Of a stretch of DNA of 64,000 bases, positions 46,940-59,959 are shown in pieces. Below the pieces are notes generated by a model. That model had not been told where the DNA came from, did no database searches, and saw only the letters and a program-made list of their open reading frames with translations. Origin of the DNA: Ancistrus triradiatus (taxonomy: Eukaryota > Chordata > Actinopteri > Siluriformes > Loricariidae); contig JAJAGP010000232.1 of NCBI GenBank assembly GCA_025084515.1, forward strand, positions 372,001-436,000, written 5' to 3'. Made by a program: the position numbers and the translations under genes. Numbering within the stretch: position 1 is the stretch's first letter; each line of letters starts with the position of its first letter.

Positions 46940-49900
46940 TGGTTTAATATCCTCATGTTAAAAATAAATCACGGGACATGGGACCTCTCTCACCATCCAC
47001 CCTTGTGGAAATATCCAAGGGATACACTTATCAGTCCTTGGATTAAAAAGTTTACAAAACCATGGGACTTCCACCAAACAAAATTAACAACCTTGGAACA
47101 TTCATTATTCTACAGGCGAACATGGTTCCAAGGGCAGACATTAGTCACTCACTGTCCCGAAAAACTTATAGAGAGATTCTTCTACCCTCCCAAAAAAATA
47201 AGACAAGTGCCGCCAGGGGGGAGGATTCAGGAGGTTTTATTGTTCTGGTAACAAATCACATCTACATACTTGATATAAAGGCTCTAAAGATGGGGGGGAA
47301 ATATCACATTGTGGCTAAACAATAAAACCAAACAAAATTTCTGTTTACTGGCTTTCACAGAAGGATGCTCTACTCTCTACCATTATATATCCCCTCCTTC
47401 AGAAGATCTCCATTACTACTTGAAGATAGGTTTATGAGAGCGTAGAGAAAAAAAGGGACACCACATCATTTCCCCAAGGCTCTAAGGGAAAAATGTGCTC
47501 TCTGTGGGAGACCTTAAGGCAGAACAGGGGAACACAACCTGACACATTTAAACACACACGGTGGATTACTTCATTTACAAAAAACAAACAGGTTTCTCAC
47601 CAAAATCACCCTTTTTTAACCCACAGAAAATAACTGTGATAAACACAGTAACCAAAGAACGGGCAAAGGGACCTTCTAGCAGCTCTGCGAAAGGTCTGGG
47701 TTGTTACATCGTTTTTCATGGTAAGGAACACGAGGGAACTCTCAGTTGTTCGACCAAACACATTTTTGCTCACCTCTTGGGAAACACGTTTACAGTAGAT
47801 TTATTTATGGTAAACCAGGGATTTAGATCCTTCTTCTCTCAGTGCAATTTTCAATGTTAAACCAACTAACCCCCTCTGTCTGATCACAGCCAAATTACTT
47901 GTGTTTCAATTAAAAAAGACAGAAAAAACTAACCGACATGCACCACACACAACCCAGTTAAAGCTGTAACCAAACATCCATAAAATCATTAACAGGCTGG
48001 GTCCCCAAAAAACAGCAGTGATGCGTTTTCCAGAAAGCAATTCAGGCAGCCCAAGAAGAAATGACAAAACCACATTCGACACCTTCTGGGGGGGGGGACA
48101 CCCACTACAATCACATAAAGAAGGAGTTTAATCCAGGGCAGACACCACGCCTTATAATATGATATTCAGAAAAACAGCAAGAGCAGCCCAAATTAAAAAA
48201 ATAGAATCTACATTTAAAGTTGCATCCAAACAAAAGAGACAGTTGGTTTGGAACAAAGGGACTTTCAATTTTAAGGGAGAAAACCAAACTTCAGAAAAAG
48301 CAATCTATCCAAACCAAAAAAGCCACAGAGACCAAAAGACAATAACACCCGACTCTTTATAGTGAAAACACTTAAAAACAAATATAAAGTGTACCACTCA
48401 GAACCCAAAAAATCAGTAACACCCACAGGACACAAAACTGGCTTATGTAATCGAAGAGTAGTTAACACAATCAGTTTTGGGAGAAATTTGCGAAACACAA
48501 ACTAAAGAAAAAACAGCATGAAGGGAATTGGCTTATCCAGGATGGGGAATTTTCTGGGACAACCCACTTCCAGGAACACTTCTTTAAAAAAATGTAGGGA
48601 CACCAACTCCCCAAACAAATCACATAAAACAAAAAAAACTGATGAACTAGGAATCAGCCATTAAAGATCATCAAAAACCCCTTAAGGACTTCCCAATTAC
48701 TGAGAGGAATTTAAGGGGAAAATTAAAAGAAACTAAAAACAAAAGGAGTTTCATAGACCCCTGATTGGCATCCTGAATGAAAATGATTTAAACCACAACC
48801 AGTTTCTTAAATTTCAGTCGGCCCATTCTTAAAAACTCTTAATCTGGTTCTGCCTGTTGGTTCTTCCCTGAAATTATGGAATCAAGGGGGCCTGATAAAC
48901 TCCAGATTTTAAAAGTGGAAGATAAATTTGGACCCTAAATTTAAAATTACAGAGGGCACGTGTGAGAAGTAATCTGGGGAAGATCATGTGTGTATAATTA
49001 ATTCAAGATTGTAGGCTTTCTTACCGAAACCACAGAGTCGCGTAAGAGCCAAAATTGGGATTGTTTACCAAATTCGCCACAAGCTTGATTCACATTTCTA
49101 CACCCTACACACCATGATTGATAAATATTGTGGTTCAGAAACAATCCAAAAATATTTTGCGTTTTATTGACTTCAAAAAAGGCTTGACTCTATTTGGGCA
49201 CATGGTTTGTTTTTATAAAATGTTAGGAAAGGAGTAGGGACGGAAACAAAGACTACGATTCTAATTTTAAAAGCAAGGTAACGGGTGGGGGAAAAAAAAC
49301 AAGGGTGGTGGAATACGAAATGGTGGTAATAAACGTAACAGATTTTATCTCTCAGGAGAGTGGAATTGAGACAGGGTTGCCAGTTTAAGGACCCACATTA
49401 TTTAATATAATATATTAACGAAGCCTGGCGCCTCCAGTAGAGAGCGCTCCTCAAAAAACCACCTTGGCCTTCTTCTTTACCGGCTCAGAGACTCAGAGAT
49501 TAAACTCTGCTGTTATGCAGATGATCTGGTCCTGCTGTCCCCCCAGTGCTTCAGGGGGCTTAAGGCATTCAACATGGGACCCTGGCGGCAGCAGTACTTG
49601 CCACAACCTTGGGGCCCTGGACAGTTCAACCTCAAAACAAAAACTTTAATATTGTTATTTTATTTTCAGAAGAGATCCAGCTTTCAGGGAACCTAAGCCA
49701 CAACATTTCACATTTAGGGAAACAACCCCAAATTCACAACCACTCCAAAACATTTACAACTTTACCGGGACTAAAAATAAGTTCTCGGAAACTTCAACCG
49801 GCAGTTGCGTGAGCTGAGAGAAAAAGCAGCCGGCGCTATATTCGCCATAAAACGACAAAACCTGTTTTGTATAGCAATCCAATCCCCCAATTTGGCTCAA

Positions 49901-51112
49901 AATATTTGAATATGTGAGTGAACCCATCGCTCTTGTATGGTTAGTGAGGTGTGGGAGGAACACTTTACACACCAAACAATTTTGCAAAGGGGACAACACC
50001 CAACTTGAGACCCCGCACACAGAAAATTTCTGTGAAAATGTCTTAAGGGGAACAGAAACACACCAGTTTAAAGGCCCACCAGGGCGGAAATTAGGCCAAG
50101 TACCCTCAAAATAAAAAGTTCCAAAAAAGAGCAATCAACAATTCTGGAAAACATCTTTTAAACGAAAAAAAAGAGACCAGGAGTTCGTTACCATTATATT
50201 AAAAGCCACTGGCACACCCAAGAAGCGAGGCAAACCACAACAGTTCCTTCTCATCCCAAAATGGTCCTGAGGGGGACAACATCTCACCCACAACACAATG
50301 AGTACACAAACAAACGCAAACCAGCCATGACCACTCCACCAAAAACAACACCAACACAACACTCACCACCACCAACATAGAAACTCACAAAAACTGACCC
50401 AAAAACAAAAGTTCCTCAGGATCAGAAGAATTGGTAAAAACACAACCAGTTAACCAGATCCCACACACCACACCACTCACACCACCACCCCACACTGAGA
50501 AGTTAAAATATCTGGAATTTTTGGGGAAAACCACAAACTAAAACTCCAGAGTTTAAGGTGGAATTGCTTATCTGACCCTGAACGACAGTACACTTGTTTA
50601 GCAGATAAATGGAAGCCAACACGGGACGGGACCCACTTAGATGAGAAACCACCACCTTGACCGAGGTGGTTACAGGAACTCAGCGGGGCCACAGCATCGG
50701 CCGTGGTGGAGATGGAGGACGGGGGCCGACACCGGCCAGGTTCATGGCTTGCCCCAGAAGCAGAGAGTGGGTTTCAACACTGCTCACTAAATTACAGTAG
50801 AGACCAGGAGCGGGCACTTCCTTCACCGAATGTCCCAAAAATATGAAAAAAACCAAAGAAAAACAATTTCTTCCCCAAATTAACAAAAAATTTCTGTCCA
50901 AATTTAATTGCAGCTCTTCAACCCCCGACAAACTTCCCCCAACCTACGGGGGGAGGTACCAGAGAGAGGCTGCACACTAGCAGCACAGTATGTACACACC
51001 TGTTCACCTGATGAGGAGCAGTGAGTGACACCACACAACAACACGGCACCAACACGCACACACCACACCACGCACACACCTTGACATTTTACATTCGCCA
51101 CACGGAAAACAC
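46940..51112 (+). pseudogene. LINE ORF2 (endonuclease/reverse transcriptase) pseudogene
   Basis: ORF2 copies the LINE RNA at the target site. In shifting frames I can read 'INSRLLAFL'-type text near 49000, 'YTLHTMIDKY' at about 49105, and an FKKAFDSIW-type box at 49170-49200 with one base missing. A 'RQGC' box lies near 49370 and the catalytic YADD at 49514-49525 within CCYADDLVLLSP. 'TLPGLKISS' follows, with a 'LREKAAGAIFAIKRQ' block at 49810-49860. The C-terminal part to 51110 is decayed. No frame is open for more than about 125 codons, so it cannot act on its own. Confidence 0.82.
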
Positions 51113-51346
51113 TTTAACGGTGTAGTATAGCGGACTTATTTGTCGGTTCGGTTACCGACCACGGGAGGGGGAGGGGAGGGGCGGGCGCACGGGAAGCGGA
51201 GCAGAGGGGAGCGGAAGGGGCGTATTTTGTATTGTATTTTTAAGGTCTTATTTGTTTTTTACGATTGTGATTGTTATATTTTGTTTTTCTCTTGTTACCG
51301 ACGCTTTTGGCAATTGGACAAGTTGGTACCATTATTTGTTCGGGCC

Positions 51347-51352
51347 AATAAA
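51347..51352 (+). terminator. LINE polyadenylation signal
   Basis: AATAAA in 'gggccaataaaggcaac', just before the TTGAATC tail, as expected for the LINE 3' end. Confidence 0.7.
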
Positions 51353-51380
51353 GGCAACTTTTGAATCTTGAATCTTGAAT

Positions 51381-51415
<35 letters not shown>

Positions 51416-51807
51416 ATGAGGGGTGGTGGGGGAGTCCTAGTATAAAAGCCTGATTCTTTGTGACATGAAGCAGTAAGATTTGGCATATTACCATCTGCTA
51501 CTGTAAGTCTGTAATGAAATGGTAGAAACCCCTCAACCCCAATCAAAAAAAATCTGACAGCATCAAGACTTCATGTGTGTCAACCAAAAACTGGGTTTAT
51601 TTCAGTAGAATATTTACAGTTGTTGAAACTATCCGTTTACTTACAATTTTGAGTAACCCTTAGTGATGGGATCACACTGAACATTTAAGGATGTGTATTA
51701 ATCAACCAGAAGTTTATAATCTTCCAGTGAAAGCACAAAACTGTGTTAATGTTGGTCAACTTATGAAACTTACATGTTATCTTTCAACAACACAGAATTT
51801 ATAGTTA

Positions 51808-52378
51808 CCGTATTTTTCGGACCATAAAGCGCACTTAAAATCCTTTAACTTTCTCAAAAATCGACAGTGCGCCTTAAAATGCGGTGCGTCTAATGTATGA
51901 ATTAATTCTGGTTGTGCTTTCTGACCTAGAACCGATTGTAGATGGTGCACGGTGCTCATAAATCTGCCAAAATGTTTTAGCACGGCCTTGGTAGGTTACG
52001 AAGCTTACGGCAACCGTAGTGCGCAGCATCGCGGAGTAATACGGTATGTGCTTCAGCATTAGGGTACGTGCATTCATTCATTTATTTTCGAAGCGGATTT
52101 CAAACACAACGCTAGCGGTCATGCAGTACAACATGGACATAGAGCAGCTGTGAGAGAATTCAACATTAACGAATCAATGATACAGAAGTGGAGGAAGCAA
52201 GAAGACGCCCTGCGCCAGGTAAAGACCAAACTGAGCTTCCGACGGAACTTAAGAGTTTTGTTTCATTTAATGCGCCTTATAACCCGGTGCGCTTTATGTA
52301 TGAAAATAGACCCGTTAGCAGCCGATCATTGATATCGCGCCTTATAACCCGGTGCGCTTTATAGCCCGAAAAATACGG
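51808..52378 (+). mobile_element. Pogo/Tigger-like internally deleted transposon, 571 bp
   Basis: TA-flanked termini (51806-51807 and 52379-52380) form inverted repeats: CCGTATTTTTCGGACCATAA at the left, and the complement of CCGTATTTTTCGGGCTATAA at the right. The repeats continue through AGCGCAC. Subterminal 'cttataacccggtgcgcttt' occurs twice near the right end. The middle keeps a short + strand piece, AVREFNINESMIQKWRKQED, like the N-terminal DNA-binding helix-turn-helix of pogo/CENP-B-type transposases. The DDE core is absent. Confidence 0.8.
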
Positions 52379-52380
52379 TA

Positions 52381-52593
52381 CTTTAAATCTTTTAGAATAT
52401 CCAAACTACTAGTTCTATATTTGATATTACTGATACTGACTCTAGTGTTGTAGTCAAGACAGCTAGAGCTGATTACGAGTCAAGACTTTGACTGGGAGAC
52501 CAAGACCAGATTAAGATTTTTTTCATCATACAAGAATAAATATAAGAAAATAGAATTCACTTGCAATTCACTTTTCAATAATTATAGTTTATA

Positions 52594-52646
<53 letters not shown>

Positions 52647-54072
52647 TATATATAATATTATATATTAGATTATAGTCTAATAGATAATATTATATATCAT
52701 CAGAGACGCAAATGATGGTGATGATTTCTCTCAAGTCTTAATCAGAAGTCACCACATAAAGACAACTGAATATAACCAACAACATCCATTCTATCCACTT
52801 TTATTATTATGTGTGAAAACATAATAATAATAATAAGTCCAGATTTTGTGGACATGGTAAAGAAAAATGAGCAGGCGAAAATGCACATACAGTTAAAATA
52901 AAACATGTTCTCAGTGATTGGATACTGAACGAAAAGAGCAGTAACTTATTTTCCCTGTAGCCATCTAAGAGCAGATTTTATTTAAACATGTAGAGAAAGG
53001 ACTGATTTATTCTATTTGAATGGATTGTTGATATACAATAACCATAGGAAAAAAAGTTCAGTTTATAAAAAAACATTAACATTACCTCAGACAGACACAT
53101 TGGACTCGACAACAGTTTCCAAGCCCACCTTACCCCAAGACTGAGACAAGATTCAATCCAAATAAGTTCGAGCCCAAGCACGGACTCGAGTACTACAACA
53201 CTACTACAACGTAACTCTCTCTAATCACGTTCAAATGTAGACACATTCAAATTTAGTGCCAAAGTCTAACATGTCCATATATGAACAAGAGTAGTGCTGT
53301 GACAGCATGAAACAACATGTAAGACTGAGCAGAGACACAGCACTTCACAGTTATGTCTATAATGCCCTTGGACTCCTGCAAATAAAGCTGTCAGAGTCAT
53401 GTAGAATGTAGAAAATGTAGGAAAGTTAACACCTACTGAATCAGCCAGAATACAGGATTCAAAGAAACCATTGCATAAACATGTTTTATCAATCATGGCA
53501 TATATTTTATGTACTTTGGTTGAAAGTACAGTTATCTGGAGGTCATCAGCTACTAGCTAGTAGGCTAGTTGCAAATAGAGCATGATACCAGATTTCCTTG
53601 ACTGTATTTTGAGCCAAGATAGGGCCTGCCTTCTGAACAGCATACTATTGTACCTTCTACGTGGTATGTCAACACAGCAATGACAACATATTAATGATGG
53701 TGATGAATTTACCAGTACCCTGTATGTGGTTAAGTAAACTGCTTGGTGGACAAAAATCAAATAATACTTGAAAAAAAATCCTAGACAAAGGATTGCATTT
53801 AAAATGGAGTCTACAAACACTGGGATAATCAAAATGGCGTCTGCAACAATGAGATGCTTGACATGGCATTTACAAACAAAGAGGTGACCATCACCAACAG
53901 CTGTCAATGTTGATTTCATGTAATCTATACTTGTTTGTCAAATACTACTCATGGTTTATACTCAGAGCAAGAAACATCAGCACAAAGTTTTTCCAACAGA
54001 TCTTAAGTTAACATCAGCATCACTGCCTATATTCATGAGCAACTGTTACAAGTGAACTTGTCAAAACACTCA
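52381..54072. other. No gene; AT microsatellite
   Basis: An AT run at about 52599-52642 is followed by related TATAATATTA sequence. Nothing else was recognised. Confidence 0.5.
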
Positions 54073-54075
54073 CAC

Positions 54076-54253
54076 TGTGACAATTTAGAGTATCCATTTA
54101 ACCTAGCATGTGGAATGTACCCTCAGAATGTACCGATGCAGACACAGGGAGAAGATGCAAACTCAACACAAGTGGAATGTAGGGTCAAAATTGAATTTGG
54201 GATTTCTTGATCTGCTAGATGCACGTTATCTTTATTTTGGACCACCATGCTGC
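54076..54253 (-). repeat. tRNA-like SINE, family B, decayed
   Basis: 'gatgcagacacagggagaag', 'atgcaaactcaacacaag' and 'ggaccaccatgctgcc' follow the family order. Confidence 0.6.
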
Positions 54254-54369
54254 CTTTTCCAACAGATACACGTTCACAAGTATAAAAATTCGCACTGGAC
54301 TACCTTTAAGACAAGAGATATCATGATGATTCTTCTACTAGTGATGAGGCATTTCATGTTACTGGCAAA

Positions 54370-54605
54370 AAATATGGGGCTGTATTCATAAAGATTATGG
54401 GTGCTAAAAGTTGCTCCTAGTAATGAAATTCAAATAAAAAACTTAGAATTGCAGACACTTCCCTCTAGCAGTTAAGAGTAGACGTAAAGACAAAAGTTAC
54501 TCATAAAGCATCTGAAGCCCTAAAAGAGCACCTAAGGTGAACAACTGTTAGAAGTAGGGAGGAGGACTTTTAGGAGGCTTAGGAGTTCTCTTAAACCTGG
54601 ATTAT
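54370..54605. mobile_element. Possible Harbinger-like MITE remnant
   Basis: The opening 'ggggctgtattcataaagat', and repeated 'cttaggag'/'ctcctag' phrases in both orientations, resemble fish PIF/Harbinger-type MITEs. Termini and target duplication were not established. Confidence 0.35.
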
Positions 54606-55588
54606 GTAAGTGATATGACACATTATTTAGTACCCTGTTTATGTGGATGTGAATGCAGCCTGGTATAAGCAGAGTTATATGCCCAGATCGCAAAGAAATC
54701 CAATGAAGCTGCTACATGCACTGAATAATGTGATTACTGAGCTAAAAATCCAGGTGGCTTTATTGGATTTCTTCAAATCCAATAAACTGTGGCCTTACTT
54801 CAATGTAAGATATAGGAGTATGCTGTTTTCCTGAGCATAATCAGATGGCTACCGATAATGATTGTATTATTATTGTGCATATAAGCGTGCTTACTGTCTA
54901 AATCGTAGCAGTCTCTGCTGAATGTTTTGGGTACAGTTGCAAACTATTGGTGGGGCACAAACAGTGGTATAGAAGGACAGGAGGGAAAGCAAGTGTGTTG
55001 TTTATGTAAAAACCCCTCTGGAGTACAAGCTATTATGGACTAATTTTCTATGTCTGGACCCATGTCAACTGTTGCTGGATATTGATATAATGGAAAGCAA
55101 TAACAAGAGTATTACTCATCTTCCTCTATCTCTAGCTCCATCACTATCCCTCTCAGCTGTCTGTTTGTGTGTTTGAATTTCTGTGCTTCCCTAGAGTGCA
55201 CATATGTTTTAAAATGTGGTATAAAATGCCTGTACTCCATTTGTTGCATTTTGTCCAGCCTTTAATATATTATAACATTGTGCCTTTCATAAACATTGTC
55301 ATTATTTGCTGGTAACTTTGAAAGCAGACATGCAGCATGAATATTTACGCCACCAGTACAGCTTCTGTGTCAGTGTGTTTGAAAAGGTCAGAGTACAGGA
55401 GGAGAGTTGTGTTGTTGTTTATTCGATGCGATACATTGAGCTTGTCAGTCCCAGTGCTCACCATTTACAGAGCTAACGGTATTTGCAATGGCAGTAATGT
55501 ATTTCACAAAAGAACAAAACAAAACTAAACAACAACTACAATTTAAGATATAATGTTGTAGCGTACTACTGGCTAAAGGCAGGTAATT
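54606..55588. other. No gene recognised
   Basis: Nothing is supported in this stretch. Confidence 0.45.
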
Positions 55589-55589
55589 T

Positions 55590-55773
55590 TACAATTACAT
55601 TTACAGAATTTAGCAGACGCCCTTATCCAGGTACAGTCTTACAATCCAAGCAATTGTGGGTTAAGGGTCTTGCTCAAGGACCCAACAGTGGCAGCTTGGC
55701 AGAGGTGGGATTTGAACCCTGGACCTTCTGGTCCATAGTCCGGTACCTTAACTGCTATGCTACCACAGTCCGC
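55590..55773 (-). repeat. tRNA-derived SINE, family A, with good A and B boxes
   Basis: On the - strand the head reads TAGCATAGCAG (fits the A box) and GGTTCAAATCC (fits the B box). The tail is 'ataagggcgtctgctaaatt' followed by TAAATGTAA. Next to the copy at 42861, it lacks about 13 bases at 'agcgacttacaat'. Confidence 0.88.
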
Positions 55774-55837
55774 AATGGACTATTTACAATAATTTACAGT
55801 CTGCTCATATTCGACATGGGACTTCAACTCATACGTC

Positions 55838-56138
55838 ATACATTCTCATACATTTTCTTATCTGCCTAATCCTGATCAGGGACACAAGGGCACAAGGCAG
55901 GAACAACCCTAGATAATTCGGCAATCCATTGTAGGGCACAATCACTCAAACACTCATACAAAGATTCACACACTAAGATCACTTTAGAAACACCAATTAG
56001 CCTAACACACGTCTTTGTAATGTGGGAGGAAACTTCAGAGCACCTGGAGTAAACACCCACGGACATATGGAGGACATGCAAACTCCTGATCTGAACCGGA
56101 GAGGCTGTGATGTGAACTGACGTTACCGTGCCGCCCAT
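55838..56138 (-). repeat. tRNA-like SINE, family B
   Basis: 'cttatctgcctaatcctgat', 'aggcaggaacaaccctagat', 'caccaattagcctaacacac' and the reversed head 'gttaccgtgccgccc'. It lies 65 bp from a family A copy. Confidence 0.85.
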
Positions 56139-56139
56139 A

Positions 56140-57172
56140 CATCTTACACCATTGTGAATATGTAACACATCATCACATGACAACCTTGGTTCTGAAAAAG
56201 GCAGAATTAACCCAGTGGTAATCCAGTTTCCTTTGGATTATCACTTTGGTCAAGCCACAAAAAGGCACTTTTCTGACCTGTGTTAATGGACTGTCCAAAA
56301 ATAGACGGTTGTTGATTACATTGAGATATTTGGGCACTGTCATCATTTTATATCTCCCTGAAACTTTGTTGATTCATTATGACTGCTTTAATGCATTGTC
56401 AATTTGAACAAACCTAGCCTCAGCCACAGATGTTTTTTGTGCAGTTAGTTAGCAAATACTGCGTTATCATTGGATAAACCATATGTTTTGTATGTACTGG
56501 TTCTTATCAGTACAGCAGTAAAAAGGATTTTTGGAACTTTTCAACATTGTCGTTTTAGGATGATTAACATTGCAATAAAACATTTTAAATCTTAAGTGCA
56601 AAGGAACAACCATTTGCACATTGCCACAGATGTGTAAGCAAAACAATGTGTCAATAAACATATTATAGTTGAACCCCACTATGTGAATGTATCTCATTCT
56701 GGAAAATAGTTTGGACAGGGAATATTCACATGTAATTTCCATTTGCAACTTATGAGACAAATCCTTGATTGTACTACCGCATAACTGGTATTAATAGCTA
56801 TAAAATAAATTAAAACTTCTACATTACGTAGTGTAGTGGAGGGTGTAATAGGAGGCAATATACTATTTGGAATGTCTGCTATGCTGTGGTAATACACACT
56901 CAATCGGTGCAGAGTTTTTAGCTTGCTTTTCAATATAGTGGGTGCGAATGGTTGAGATACTGGGTTAGGATATTGAAGGGCACATACAATATAGTAGGCA
57001 TTCAGAGAGCAGCAGTTTGGATAACAGGGTAAGTCTCTCATCATATTACATGATGTAAGTGTCTTATTTATTAACTGTCTAAAGCATACATCATTGCACA
57101 GGCAGCATTGAGGAATGGAAAAATAATTTAAACAAGAGAACTGGAGCTACTTTCCCATACCATTGTAGGAGA

Positions 57173-57208
<36 letters not shown>

Positions 57209-57826
57209 TAGACAGAGACATGCTGAACCACTTTCTGCTCACACCACCCCTCTCCTAGCCCTTCTCCTTGTCTTGCTTGTGATGTATCGCCACTGCTCTG
57301 CCATTAGATGGAGGTCTGGGGTGCTCATTAAGATTCTGGCAGATAGGGAATGGGGAAAAGGAAAAAGGGAGTGAATAATGTGTGAGAGCAGGAAAAAGAT
57401 AAAGCATTTGCCTTTTGGAATAGTTCCACCTCATTGTTTTCAACCTTCCTCTCTCTCACAAATGCAGCTGCTGCAGTTGCGACTGATGATGTCCTTGTTG
57501 TACAGTTTAATGGTGATTTCTGTCAAGCTTTTTGGAGGAAATATGAAAGTCTCACATTAATTATTTCTTCCAATAAGCAACAATTTATACACCAGCAAGT
57601 ATTTATCATTATCACTGTAGAATAGGGTTGCAAGATTTCTGTTTTGACAAAACCAGACAAGGTAGGGGGTTGATTGGGTCAACATGTATCCCCCATTACC
57701 AAAATTCATGATTCACATTCATGATGCATCATTTCAACTGTGAATTAGAAATATTTTATTTACAAGCAAAAGCTTCAATAGATACCTTTGTATCTATTTT
57801 GGAATACTAAATAAATGTATTTAAGC
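56140..57826. other. No gene; short GT microsatellite
   Basis: A (TG)15 run at 57175-57204 is the only notable feature. Confidence 0.5.
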
Positions 57827-57829
57827 TTA

Positions 57830-59382
57830 CAGTGGTGCTTGAAAGTTTGTGAACCCTGTAGAAGTTTCTATATTTCTGCATAAATATGACCTAAACCATC
57901 ATACAATTTTCACACAAGTTCTACAGGTACATAAAAAGAACCCATATTAACAAATGAGACAAAAATATTATAGTTGGTCATTTATTTATTGAGGAAAATG
58001 ATCCAATATTACATATTAGTGAGTGGCAAAAGTATGTGAACCTCTAGGATTAGCAGTTAATTTGAAGGTGAAATTAGAGTCAGGTGTTTTCAATCAATGG
58101 GATGACAATCCCAATGAGTGGGCACCCTGTTTTATTTAAAGAACAGGGATCTATCAAAGTCTGCTCTTCACAACACATGTTTGTGGAAGTGTATCATGGA
58201 GATTTCTGAGGACCTCAGAAAAAGAGTTGTTGATGCTCATCAGGCTGGAAAACGTTGCAAAATCATCTCTAAAGAGTTTGGACTCCACCAATCCACGGTC
58301 AGACAGATTGTGTACAAATGGAGGAAATTCAAGATCAATGTTACCCTCCCCAGGAGTGGTCAACCAACAAAGATCACTCCAAGAGCAAGGCATGTAATAG
58401 TTCTAAGCATCTGAAGGTCTCTCTCACATTGGCTAATGTTAATGTTCATGAGTCCTCCATCAGAAGAACACTGAACAACAATGGAGTGCATGGCAGGGTT
58501 GCAAGGAGAAAGCCACTGCTCTCCAAAAAGTACATTGCTGCTCATCTGCAGTTTGCTAAAGATCACGTGGACGAGCCAGAAGGCTACTGGAAGAATGTTT
58601 TGTGGTTGGATGAGACCAAAATAGAACCTTTTGGTTTAAAAAAGGAGTGTTATGTTTGGAGAAAGGAAAACACTGCATTCCAGCATAATAGCCTTATCCC
58701 ATCTGTGAAACATGGTGGTGGTAGTATCATGGTTTGGGCCTGTTTTGCTGCATCTGGGCCAGGATGGCTTGCCATCATTGATGAAACAATGAATTCTGAA
58801 TTATATCAGAGAATTCCAAAGGAAAATGGATCCATCAGGACATCCGTCAGGACATCTGTCCATGAACTGAATCTCAAGAGAAGGTGGATCATGCAGCAAG
58901 ACAATGACCCTAAGCACACAAGTCGTTCTATCAAAGAATGGTTAAAGAAGGATAAAGTTCATGTTTTGGAATGGTCAAGTCAAAGTCCTGACCTTAATCC
59001 AATGGAAATGTTGTGGAAGGACCTGAAGCTGCAGCTAATGTGAGGAAACCCACCAACATCAGAGAGCTGAAGCTGTTCTGTACAGAGGAATGGGCTAAAA
59101 TTCCTCCAAGCCGGTGTGCATGACTGATCAACAGTTACAGGAAACGTTTAGTTATTGGTGCACAGGGGGGTCACACCAGATACTGAAAGCAAAGGTTCAC
59201 ATACTTTTGCCACTCACTAATATGTAATATTGGATCATTTCGCTCAATAAATAAATGACCAAGTATAATATTTTTGTCTCATTTGTTTAACTGGGTTCTC
59301 TTTATCTACTTTTAGGACTTGTGTGAAAATCTGATGATGTTTTAGGTCATATTTATGCAGAAATACAGAAAATTCTAAAGGG
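57830..59382 (+). mobile_element. Tc1-like transposon, family II, nearly complete
   Basis: The left terminus is CAGTGGTGCTTGAAAGTTTG after TA (57828-57829). The right terminus is lost: homology stops at 'aaattctaaaggg' (59382), where the outer 28 bases are replaced by unrelated sequence. It is the best preserved transposase of this family in the window. Confidence 0.9.
58118..59043 (+). pseudogene. Tc1 transposase pseudogene with intact catalytic triad
   Basis: The N-terminal helix-turn-helix is in one frame (EDLRKRVVDAHQAGK, HQSTVRQIVYKWRKFK). The catalytic part is in another (58318-59043). This holds WLDETKIEPFG, QQDNDPKHTSR and SPDLNPMEMLWKDLK, so all three D, D and E (34 residues apart) are kept. 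Two small deletions break it: one near 58197 removes the usual start region, and one near 58405 shifts the frame between the DNA-binding and catalytic halves. A duplicated 'RTSVRTSV' occurs near 58835. Confidence 0.88.
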
Positions 59383-59955
59383 AAACTTTTATTTGCCACT
59401 ATGCTTGGAATAAGCTGAATTATTTTTGAGAAGCCATTAATGAAGCTGTCATGTAAGCTGCTGTAGCAAGCATGTTTTGTTAAGGAAATTAAGAAAGACA
59501 CCAATTTCTATAATAATTATAGTTTAAATATCTTTATGTGCAGTAGAAATTAATTACTTTTCTTTCTTCTAGCATTGTGCAACCCAATAGAATAATGACA
59601 GTATGTCCTATTCATTTTGCTACTAAGTTAAATGATGCACGGACAGATGAAGATGCACTTAAAATGCCAGTAAAGTACTAAATAGAAATGCTAACTAATA
59701 TGATATATGCACTTATGCTCCTGATAACCTGACTGTGAACAATCTACTTCTTGAAAATTAATCTGTGTTCTGTGATCATTTAAGTAGAACGTGTGTATGA
59801 CAGCTGCTGCTACCACCACTACATGTATGTACTACGAAATACAGCCTCTTTTCCCTTGTGGTTCCACAATTTTTGAACATACTGACTCACTTTGTTCCCT
59901 GAGCGAATGTCAAGAAACTACTGAAACTCAACCAATCGAAGAGAATGTGAACACT
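59383..59955. other. No gene recognised
   Basis: Nothing is supported in this stretch. Confidence 0.4.
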
Positions 59956-59959
59956 GATG

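Larger units (their letters stand above)
43985..51410 (+). mobile_element. Nearly full-length, heavily frameshifted non-LTR retrotransposon (LINE)
   Basis: This is one continuous + strand element. The order is an A/C-rich gag-like part (about 44000-46760), endonuclease/reverse transcriptase-like sequence (about 46940-51110), a GC-rich 3' untranslated part, AATAAA (51347-51352) and tandem TTGAATC units ending near 51384, then a GA run. No other insertion interrupts it. The reading frames are broken by very frequent indels, many at homopolymers. I recognise it as a common fish LINE with two open frames, but cannot decide between I/Nimb-like and L1/Tx1-like clades. Confidence 0.85.
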
